Assembly: GCA_003116975.1 (NCBI GenBank)
Contig: BGKB01000132.1
Span: 124,001-188,000 of the forward strand
Direction of reading: 5' to 3'
Length of the DNA: 64,000 nucleotides
Source: Aurantiochytrium sp. KH105
Taxonomy: Eukaryota > Sar > Bigyra > Thraustochytrida > Thraustochytriidae
Part shown: positions 57,441 through 64,000 of the stretch, piece after piece
Layout: each line of letters starts with the position of its first letter
Position numbering within the stretch: position 1 is the first letter of the stretch
Made by a program: the position numbers and the translations under genes
The notes under the pieces: generated by a model
Seen by the model: the letters and a program-made list of their open reading frames with translations, nothing else
The model's database searches: none
Told to the model about the DNA's origin: nothing

Positions 57441-58210
57441 GCAGAACGACCGACCACTGCGACGCGACTGGCCGAACTTCTTCGAGAACTGACCGGGAAA
57501 CGATGTAGGCCTGGGCCGGCGCGCCGGCCACCACCCGCCGCCAGCGGCCCCGGCAACTTTAGGCCACGAACAATTTTTGGAGGCAAGACTCGGGCATCGC
57601 CGTCTCCGATGACAGAGCCGCATGCGCCGCATAAATGCAGCACCCGCAGTGCCTGTGACTCGCTGGCAAGCCAAAATTCAGCGTCTTCGTTGGCACGCAA
57701 GGTGGGTGGTTTCGCCCCATGGAAAATAAAGACAGGGGCTGCCGCCAACGGGTATGACTTCGCCGTCCAGACTGGGGACATTTGACTTTGCCAGCCTGGA
57801 GGCCGCGACTAATGAAACAAAAGTCGGTCAAATGCCATTAATTTTTTTTTCAATTACGCTCGGAGAATGTGACTGCAGCGCGCGGCAGCGCGGCAGAAAA
57901 TCAAGAGGCCAAGCGTGCAAGGATCGCGCAAAGGAGTAGCGAGGGTCGCGTCCCGCGGGGCGAGAAGGCGGGGAGCAACACCGTGCGGTCGCGCTGAAGA
58001 CGACCAAGCCTCATCGCAGATTTTCGGCCCTGCGGCTCGCAAGTTACGAACAAGTAGACAAACCAACGGCCCCTTCGAATTTGTCTTGAAACTGACCAAA
58101 AGGAGGAAAAGAGCTCCAATTGCGAGATTGGTGGTACATTTTAAAGCAGCAGTATCCTGCAGCTCCCAGGTACATCGCTGGGAGTACTGCAACTAATTGT
58201 ACTTGTAATC
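57441..58210. other. Intergenic sequence before the truncated glycosyltransferase
   Basis: Several open frames on both strands cover 57430-58195, but none has a recognisable motif. A T-run lies at about 57842-57850. The promoter of the gene at 58211 is expected here. Confidence 0.35.
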
Positions 58211-59329
58211 ATGCCCCGAATGCAGAATTCTTGGAAATGGAACGTACTTTTGGGACTAAGCTTGGCCCCCCTTATTTGGTTCGTTCTTGAGCCCAGGACA
58301 CTGGTTCACGAAGATCTAACGCAAATATTTCAAGTTGTCCCGGAGGTTCAGCAGTCAGTCACCGCTTTGCCTGCTCGTCCCGGTTTGTCCCCAACAACTG
58401 CACAATCAGCCACTGCTTTGCCTGTTCGTCCCACTTTGTCAACAACATCTGCACAAACGTCCACCGCTTTGCATGTTAGTCCCACGTTGTCCCCGACAGC
58501 TGCGCCAACACTTGCCGGCCTTCGGGGTAAGATGCCATTGAGTGGCAGAAATTGCAGCTCGATATCTGAAGGCAATCTTTGCATGAAAGGAGTACGATGG
58601 GCTCCTAGTTGGTGGATGGCATCACGTCCGGGCCATCCATTCATTTGTGACATCTTTGAGCACTTTTATTGTGCAATGCGTGGCTGTCGTCAATGGAGCT
58701 ATTACCAATTGCATTATGTTATCGACTCGCTTATCAAGCATAATTCGACCTATCGCATTGCCGTCGACGCCCTCCTGGATCTCTCAGCGGATGAACATCA
58801 GCCTGGACCACATTTATTTCATATTGACTACAATTCTTCAACATACATGTACAAACGACCCAAAATGAACGGAACGCAATACATGCGATACATAGATGAT
58901 TTCATTTCGAAAGCTGCAAAACCAGGCGCTCAAAATAAGCTCACGGCGTTACCAATGCCACGAACTCTCTATTTCATGTGGCTGCAAGGCAAGGATCATC
59001 TTCGCACGAAGAATAAGTACAATCACGTAGCGTTTGAAGCCTGGAAGAAGTTGAATCCACGCTGGAACTTCACCCTTATCACATCTGACAACATTGCTGA
59101 GCTAGCCCCACTGAGCCACGCATTGTGGAAGGGAGATCACAACACGAACGGAAAAAGGCTTTCACATTTGTCGGATTTGACGCGTTTTGAATTGCTGTGT
59201 AAGAATGGAGGCGTGTGGGCAGATGCCTCAGTTATGCCTATGGTGCCTCTCAATAATTTTCTTCCCCAGGAGCTCGAAAAATCTGGACGAGACTTCCTTA
59301 TGTACCGTTTCACCCATCCTCATCCCTAG
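58211..59329 (+). CDS. Truncated capsular/GT32-type glycosyltransferase, membrane-anchored
   Basis: The 372-residue product has an N-terminal anchor (about residues 10-28, VLLGLSLAPLIWFVL). A Thr/Ser/Pro-rich stalk follows with three to four imperfect units of about 18 residues (TALPARPGLSPTTAQSA type, residues 52-105). The catalytic part has MPRTLYFMWLQGK (about 255) and ends with LSDLTRFELLCKNGGVWADASV (split as LSDLTRFELL and CKNGGVWADASV, about 325-345), the acceptor/metal motif of Gly_transf_sug and capsular polysaccharide synthesis enzymes. The stop comes only about 30 residues after that motif, whereas family members continue with a further conserved block, so it appears C-terminally truncated and may be inactive or in need of re-annotation. 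A matching C-terminal fragment lies inverted at 57243-57440. The enzyme should face the Golgi lumen. Confidence 0.7.
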   Translation: MPRMQNSWKWNVLLGLSLAPLIWFVLEPRTLVHEDLTQIFQVVPEVQQSVTALPARPGLSPTTAQSATALPVRPTLSTTSAQTSTALHVSPTLSPTAAPTLAGLRGKMPLSGRNCSSISEGNLCMKGVRWAPSWWMASRPGHPFICDIFEHFYCAMRGCRQWSYYQLHYVIDSLIKHNSTYRIAVDALLDLSADEHQPGPHLFHIDYNSSTYMYKRPKMNGTQYMRYIDDFISKAAKPGAQNKLTALPMPRTLYFMWLQGKDHLRTKNKYNHVAFEAWKKLNPRWNFTLITSDNIAELAPLSHALWKGDHNTNGKRLSHLSDLTRFELLCKNGGVWADASVMPMVPLNNFLPQELEKSGRDFLMYRFTHPHP

Positions 59330-59499
59330 TGAGAAGTAAGTTCAGGGTTAGAGCCAGTCATCCTCATGTTTCGAGTCACTCATCCGCATACATAGATTGG
59401 CGTGTGCGCAGGCAAAGGCAAAGGCGAAAGGCCGCTCATTAAATTGACGAGGCCACTTGCTCCCAACAAGCTTAACTAACGTGGGTGAGCTCACCCGAA
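59330..59499. other. Spacer after the truncated glycosyltransferase
   Basis: No gene was recognised. The segment begins directly after the premature-looking stop at 59329 and does not contain the family's missing C-terminal block in any plus-strand frame that I can read. Confidence 0.35.
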
Positions 59500-59684
59500 G
59501 GAATCTGTTTCTGTTGCGGGAGACTGGACAACGATGGCTTTGAAGTTAAGAATACGAAGGGTACTAGCGCCCGGCATTATTTCTGGACGTGCTAAGGCGC
59601 ATCAGACGCAGGCAGCTAAGTACAAGCGAGATTCATGACGTAACGTGCGATTAGAACCCGGGTGCGCTCGTATCCCGGCAAAAA
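59500..59684 (+). pseudogene. Broken copy of the CHORD-like gene
   Basis: The DNA aligns by eye with the 3' part of the gene at 56054-56383. GAGACTG-CAACGATGGCT, GAATACGAAGG, GGCATTATTTCTGGACGTGCT and CATCAGACGCAGGCAGC have clear counterparts, as do the closing CCCGGGTGCGCTCGTATCCC words. In the corresponding frame a TGA follows RWL, and the second Cys of the WTCC motif is replaced by TAA. The 5' half is missing. It is therefore a pseudogene fragment, and it shows that the surrounding 56-60 kb stretch has been duplicated and rearranged. Confidence 0.7.
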
Positions 59685-60065
59685 AATTATTCTTTCTCTT
59701 TCAAGTCCAAGTGGCCATGGTCAGTGATCACTCGTGCTGGAAAGAGTACACAATCGAGAATATGCTCTCCAAAAGCACAAGCGAGCATGTAAGAATCGCA
59801 TCGTCTGCGCTAGGCCCGGCAAAATCACGATATCATTGGCTTTAAACTAGCCTGGGAGTAATTGTGACGTTCAAGAGTGTGGGCGGTGCCTAGGCAACAT
59901 GGGCACTGCTGACTTGTCTCGTCTGAAGGTAATTTTCTGCTTGAAACTTTCTCGATACGCAAAGTGATGACGAGACTTTGCTCAGGTATTGTCGTCTTAT
60001 CGGTCTTCGTTGATCGTCGTGAACCAGAGTGACGACTTACTCAGGCGACCAAGACTTGAATCGAC
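59685..60065. other. Intergenic sequence
   Basis: No gene, repeat or motif was recognised in this stretch between the pseudogene and the next open frame. Confidence 0.35.
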
Positions 60066-60500
60066 TTGCGAGATGACGACCACGGAGACGAGGTTACACA
60101 TGCGCGAGCGTGTGAGACGATTGGCTTGGACGACGCAACGCCGACAGCAAGCAATGACTCGCAAGCGATGGTCAGTCAGCGAGACGAGAGGAGCGATATG
60201 CTAGAGTATGCGCTCGCTGAACACCATAGTCTTCCAGCGAAACACCAAGACAAGGCGCGATGGCCTGATCGCGGCTCAACAAACGGCAGCGACTGCGTGG
60301 GCCCTTGCAGGGAGATAGTCGAGGAGCTTTTCGAAGTAGACGTCGAGAACTCGTCGAACAAAATGGAGTCGAGTGCGATGCGGGCGCAACTTGAGAAGGA
60401 GGTTCCACAACTGTGTCTTCCTTCTGAGGAACGTATCAAGTTGCTCATCGGGCAGCTCAGCACTCAACAGAGGCTCGAGAGCAAGCTGAAAGAAGGCTAA
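60066..60500 (+). CDS. Hypothetical protein with a PSExxIK-type helix motif
   Basis: The 144-residue frame is acidic and polar, and I do not recognise it. Near its C-terminus it carries QLEKEVPQLCLPSEERIKLL followed by IGQLSTQQ. This resembles the short coding remnant in the adjoining dispersed repeat (FLDQHDGPKPTKFPSETQIK), so the two may be successive units of one older protein, with the frame now ending at 60500. Such P-S-E-x-x-I-K helices occur in DNA-binding or transposon-derived proteins, but that link is only an impression. It may be a gene fragment and not an active gene. Confidence 0.35.
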   Translation: MRDDDHGDEVTHARACETIGLDDATPTASNDSQAMVSQRDERSDMLEYALAEHHSLPAKHQDKARWPDRGSTNGSDCVGPCREIVEELFEVDVENSSNKMESSAMRAQLEKEVPQLCLPSEERIKLLIGQLSTQQRLESKLKEG

Positions 60501-60574
60501 GTGCAGCAGAGCTTGCATCGAAGGACGCAGCAGCTGCAGTTATGCAGTCAGGGTAATCAGGAAGGGGTCGAAAA

Positions 60575-61103
60575 GGCAAGGAAGCCTAGCTTGCCAAAAA
60601 GATTCCACTTTTTACAGTCATGAATCCCAACAAGTCATCCAAGCAAATCATGAAGACCTTTCTTGATCAGCACGATGGGCCCAAGCCAACTAAATTCCCT
60701 TCCGAGACCCAGATTTAGACAAAGTGAAGACCAAATATCGCAAATGAAGGCAAAGCCGACCAACAACGATATCTAACAAGAAGTTTGTCTTTTTCACGCG
60801 TGTCCTTGTCTGTGCCTGCTATCTAGCCCAACTGTGCGGCAGTCTCCTTCCGGAGCACGGTTGCGAGGCCAGCGGAAAGTCGCCCCTTCACCCAAACCTA
60901 CTCTGGTTCCCTCGTCGGCGACTAGACGCTCGGCAGCAAGAATAGACGGAAAGTAAGGGAGTGACACAGCTTGACGACGGAGGCTTGCACGGGCGTGCCG
61001 CCGGGTGTTCCCCGTAGCCAGGCGGCTGTGGAGCGCGCCTGCGCGGCAGCGAGGCGTGTGGGTAAAGTGCGGATTTTGCGAGTGCCACATACATCTCTCC
61101 GTG
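60575..61103 (+). repeat. Dispersed ~530-bp repeat, copy 2
   Basis: This is the counterpart of 40696-41236. The plus-strand frame SKQIMKTFLDQHDGPKPTKF is followed by PSETQI and a stop (TAG) where copy 1 reads on. Otherwise the downstream CGACCAACAACGATAT segment matches closely. The minus-strand frame at the far end reads AAQARSTAAWLRGTPGGTPV and continues QASVVKLCHSLTF, still open. The two copies differ by many substitutions and small indels, so the duplication is not recent. No terminal inverted repeats are clear. Confidence 0.7.
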
Positions 61104-61145
61104 AAAAATCAATCACGACGGCGCACGACGGTCTTAGGATTATAC

Positions 61146-61228
61146 CAGGCTGTGGCACTCACTATCAGCAGCAGGCTGTAGCTCTCAGGCGGTGGCACTC
61201 ACAGCCAGGCTATGGCACTCAGGCTGCC
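61146..61228. repeat. Imperfect CAGGCTGTGGCACTCA tandem repeat
   Basis: Four to five imperfect units of about 17-20 bases, variants of CAGGCTGTGGCACTCAC, lie in a row before the fatty-acid-hydroxylase-family gene. They are non-coding as far as I can tell. Confidence 0.6.
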
Positions 61229-61403
61229 TGCCGCAAGTTCGTCCACAGGGTTATTATAACACAAATCAGTGCCACTGTGCTAGAAATGCACTTCAGAAAA
61301 GAGATTATTTTTCTCTAGACACGCGTATAGACACGCCAGAGCTTGGCTCTACGACGTCGCCAAAGTCTGACTTCAACGCAGGCTCGACGGCAAGCAAACA
61401 GCA

Positions 61404-62396
61404 ATGGCAGACGCGGCAAACAGGAGCCAAGTCCGGCGGGGTTGGGGCGGCGCGGAGGGAGAAAGCATGGGCACCAACGCAAGGCATGCGAAGGCCTTTG
61501 CGCGCGTGAATGCTACAGTGATCGCCGTGGGAGCTGTAGCGCACGTGGTGGCATCGCCGGCCATGGCAGTGGCAGCGAGGGGGGACATGCGCAAGCTCGG
61601 CGCCGGCGACTGGCTTAGCCTGTACGCGTCGTCGCTGGTCAAGACGGCAGCGTTTGTGGTTCTTATTACGACAAGTGCCGCACACAAGCCCAAGATTCTG
61701 GGCTCGCGACGCACGAAGGAGCCCTCTCGGGCGGATAACCTACGTCTGATTGGATATGCCTTGGCCGCCTGTGTATTCGAGGCCGGGGAATTGGCAGTGG
61801 TGGCCCCCTTTCTCGCCGACAACCAAAATGGCATTGCTGGTACAAGTACAAGCTTTGCACGAGGCGTCGACGGATACCTACCGGCTCTTGCGCAGGCTCT
61901 TCGATGGTGGCTGGTATTTGTGCTCAAGTCGTTCATTTTTGAGGTGATTTTTGACTTTTTCCACTATTGGGGTCATCGTCTATCACACGAGTTCCCGCGC
62001 TTGTACCGCTTTCATCGAAGCCATCACAAATTTTTGCATCCGAATCCGCTCGCCACGTACCAGCAGCACCCTTATGATATTGTGTTTACGAATCTGGTCC
62101 CGAATGTTGCGGCAGTCCTCCTTTTACGAAATGTGTTGGGATTGACATTTGGCGGCTTCGATTATACGCTGCTCATGTGCTATAAGGTTTTTGTAGAAAT
62201 TGCGGGACATGCTGGAGTTGAGAGCACGGCAACCTCCTTTCCCCAGTGCGCGCCACTGCCTCAGGCTCTGGGCATTGAGCTGCGAACTTACGACCACGAT
62301 CTCCATCACTCCTTTCCAGGAATGGCATGCAACTTTTCGAAGCGATTCACACTATGGGATCGCCTCTTTGGCACATACAAGATTAAACCTGTGTGA
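61404..62396 (+). CDS. Fatty acid hydroxylase / sterol desaturase family membrane enzyme
   Basis: The 330-residue product has several hydrophobic segments (about residues 35-60, 75-95, 112-135 and 165-190) and the three histidine clusters of the di-iron fatty acid hydroxylase superfamily: HRLSH (about 191-195), HRSHH (about 203-207) and HDLHH (about 298-302). There is also a QQHPYD element and the family-typical ending FTLWDRLFGTYK. These enzymes use a non-haem di-iron centre in the ER membrane to hydroxylate or desaturate sterols or fatty acyl chains. Which substrate applies cannot be decided here; C-5 sterol desaturase and C-4 methyl sterol oxidase are relatives. Met22 (61467) is a second possible start. 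The gene is convergent with DLST, with about 400 bases between their ends. Confidence 0.85.
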   Translation: MADAANRSQVRRGWGGAEGESMGTNARHAKAFARVNATVIAVGAVAHVVASPAMAVAARGDMRKLGAGDWLSLYASSLVKTAAFVVLITTSAAHKPKILGSRRTKEPSRADNLRLIGYALAACVFEAGELAVVAPFLADNQNGIAGTSTSFARGVDGYLPALAQALRWWLVFVLKSFIFEVIFDFFHYWGHRLSHEFPRLYRFHRSHHKFLHPNPLATYQQHPYDIVFTNLVPNVAAVLLLRNVLGLTFGGFDYTLLMCYKVFVEIAGHAGVESTATSFPQCAPLPQALGIELRTYDHDLHHSFPGMACNFSKRFTLWDRLFGTYKIKPV

Positions 62397-62798
62397 CGAG
62401 CTAGCTAGCTGTGGCAAGCTAGCAAGGTCGGTGACAAGCCAGAAGTGCAAATCGCGTGCAATCAAAATGAGCGCAGCACGAAAAGGGACGTAAGCATCAG
62501 AGAAAAGCAATAGGAGGAGCAGCAATAGCAGAAAAGGATACATTTGCGTCGCGTCGAGTACAGCAGAGCCGAGCAGAGTAGAGGGGGGAATATACGGCCA
62601 AGGAGAATTTTGTGTCTGCAAAACGAAGGCCAGCTTTCGCCATGCCTTCCTGTTTCCTCACCATTATTCGAGGATTCACTAAAAGCCAATCAAGTTATCT
62701 TTAGCGGGCGCAGTAGCTGGACAACAATTTAGTAAAACTCTGTGCACGCGTGCCTGGACGCAACGTTTTCTCTGTTTATAGAACTCGATCAAGTGCAC
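62397..62798. other. Convergent 3' intergenic gap
   Basis: The gap lies between the plus-strand hydroxylase gene and the minus-strand DLST gene. It holds GCTAGC-type short repeats near 62400 and CAGAGC-type repeats near 62560-62590. No gene was recognised. Confidence 0.35.
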
Positions 62799-63995
62799 CT
62801 AAAGACCGAGCAGGAGACGCTCGGGGTCCTCAATCTTCTCCTTGATAGACTTGAGGAAAGTGACGCTCTCGCGGCCATCGATGAGACGGTGGTCGTAAGT
62901 GAGGGCGATGTACATCATCGGGCGGGACACGATTTCGCCGTTGACGGTAACAGGGCGCTCCTTGACGCCGTGCATGCCAAGAATGGCAGACTGCGGCATG
63001 TTGAGCATGGGAGTAGAAAAGAGCGAGCCAAAGACTCCACCGTTGGTGATGGTGAAGGTGCCGCCAGCCATCTCTTCCATCGTGAGCTTGTCCTCACGGG
63101 CCTTGGCGGCGAACTCGCCAATAGTGCGCTCGATGTCAGCAAAGTTCATGTCCTGGCAGTTGCGAAGAACCGGGACCACAAGACCGCGCGGTGCCGAGAC
63201 GGCCACAGAAATGTCGACGTAGTCACGGTAGACGATCTCCTTGTCGTCAATGACGCCGTTCACGGCAGGAATCTCCAAAAGAGCCTTGGTGGAGGCGGCC
63301 ACGAAGGCCGACATGAAGCCAAGCTTGACTCCATGCACCTTTTCGAATTGATCCTTGTAGGTCTTGCGCATCTTCATGAGCCCACTCATATCGACCTCGT
63401 TAAAGGTGGTGAGCAGCGCGGCGGTGCCCTGAGCCTCGACAAGGCGCTCGGCGATCTTGCGACGCATGGGCGAGATCTTGACGCGTTTTTCCGTGCGGGA
63501 AGCCTGTTTGGTGGTGCCTGGAACAGGGTTGGAGGCCGGGCTACCGCTAGACTGGCCGCTGGACTGCTTGGGTGCGGGGGACGACGAAGGCTTGGACGAT
63601 GAAGACGATGGCGCCGAAGGTGCAGGCGCCGACTCTGCCTTGGAGGGCTCCGGCTTGGAGGGCTCCGAGGCAGGCGCGGCCTCCTCCTCCTTGGCAGGGG
63701 GTTTCCCACCGCCGGGGGCATCCGCCTTTTTGAACTTGACGAGGGGCTCGCCGACCTTGACCTCGGAGTCGACCTCGACAAAGATCTCGACGATCTCGCC
63801 GGGCTTTTCGACGCGCACAGGGAAGGTGACCTTGTCAGTCTCCATGGTGGCGATTTCGTCGTCCTCGAAGCAGTAGTCTCCGACGCTCTTGGTCCACTCG
63901 ACGACCTCACCCTTGGTGATGGAATCTCCCAGGGGCGGCACATTCATGATCCACTCGTCGTCACCCGCGGAAAACCACCGCCGCTGCGCGGCCAT
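62799..63995 (-). CDS. DLST: Dihydrolipoyllysine succinyltransferase (2-oxoglutarate dehydrogenase E2), 5' partial
   Basis: The 398 visible residues cover a lipoyl domain (about 13-90) with the lipoylated lysine in [13 protein letters not shown] (about residue 54), a Pro/Ala/Ser/Glu-rich linker (about 95-170), and the catalytic acyltransferase domain from about 172 ([20 protein letters not shown]) to the C-terminal [13 protein letters not shown], whose His and Asp-Gly are the active-site motif. There is no E3-binding domain between linker and catalytic core, as usual for eukaryotic DLST. The enzyme transfers succinyl from lipoamide to CoA in the mitochondrial TCA cycle. The first Met visible is at 63995, and only five bases remain in the window. 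RRWFSAG looks like the end of a mitochondrial targeting sequence, so the true start probably lies beyond the window. Confidence 0.93.
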   Translation of the reverse strand: MAAQRRWFSAGDDEWIMNVPPLGDSITKGEVVEWTKSVGDYCFEDDEIATMETDKVTFPVRVEKPGEIVEIFVEVDSEVKVGEPLVKFKKADAPGGGKPPAKEEEAAPASEPSKPEPSKAESAPAPSAPSSSSSKPSSSPAPKQSSGQSSGSPASNPVPGTTKQASRTEKRVKISPMRRKIAERLVEAQGTAALLTTFNEVDMSGLMKMRKTYKDQFEKVHGVKLGFMSAFVAASTKALLEIPAVNGVIDDKEIVYRDYVDISVAVSAPRGLVVPVLRNCQDMNFADIERTIGEFAAKAREDKLTMEEMAGGTFTITNGGVFGSLFSTPMLNMPQSAILGMHGVKERPVTVNGEIVSRPMMYIALTYDHRLIDGRESVTFLKSIKEKIEDPERLLLGL

Positions 63996-64000
63996 GGGCG

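Noticed and set aside
1-64000. tRNA, rRNA, CRISPR array, bacterial operon or attachment sites
   Set aside because: I looked for cloverleaf-type sequence, spaced repeats and ribosome-binding sites and found none that I could support; the gene content is eukaryotic nuclear.

Overview
The window looks like nuclear DNA of a compact, intron-poor protist. Nearly every recognisable gene is one long open frame of up to 4,471 codons, gene spacing is short, and the products are eukaryotic: bromodomain/HMG/ARID/AP2 chromatin factor, IFT-dynein and axonemal proteins, Golgi-type sulfotransferases and glycosyltransferases, a PDI-like thioredoxin, and mitochondrial DLST. Cilium genes together with several sulfation and glycan genes fit a labyrinthulomycete (thraustochytrid) stramenopile, whose zoospores are flagellated and whose walls hold sulfated polysaccharide. 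That placement is an inference, not a database result.

Layout. 0-9 kb: a membrane-anchored SGNH esterase-like protein (+), the dynein-2 intermediate chain WDR60/DYNC2I1 (+), a TTC9-like TPR protein (-), a coiled-coil protein (-), and a roadblock/LC7 dynein light chain (+). 9.5-22.9 kb: a single minus-strand frame for a giant chromatin regulator. 24-30 kb: an ASH/MSP-repeat ciliary protein matching DLEC1/CFAP81 (+). 30.6-37.8 kb: three minus-strand type II membrane enzymes, one large sulfotransferase and two tandem double-domain GT8-like glycosyltransferases. 37.8-42 kb: gene-poor, with decayed fragments, one ambiguous base (40695) and one copy of a dispersed repeat. 42-44 kb: a compact E3 ligase that joins an RBR-like front end to a MYCBP2-type RING-Cys-relay. 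44-50 kb: a CacyBP-like CS-domain protein (-), a TMX-like thioredoxin (+), a second sulfotransferase (-), then a microsatellite-rich stretch. 50.6-54.7 kb: a LamG plus coiled-coil protein (+) and a U-box-like protein (-). 56-61 kb: a rearranged accessory stretch with a CHORD-like zinc protein, its pseudogene, a truncated glycosyltransferase, an inverted fragment resembling the missing end of such an enzyme, and the second copy of the dispersed repeat. 61.4-64 kb: a fatty-acid-hydroxylase/sterol-desaturase family enzyme (+) and mitochondrial DLST (-), cut by the window edge.

Themes. (1) Cilia: WDR60, LC7 and DLEC1/CFAP81. (2) Secretory-pathway glycan building: SGNH protein, two sulfotransferases, two GT8 proteins and a capsular-type GT, which could all serve a sulfated cell-wall or scale polysaccharide. 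(3) Regulation: the giant multi-reader chromatin protein and the RBR-RCR ubiquitin ligase. The RBR-RCR fusion and the giant chromatin protein are the two strongest candidates for undescribed systems. No RNA gene, CRISPR array or intact transposon was recognised.
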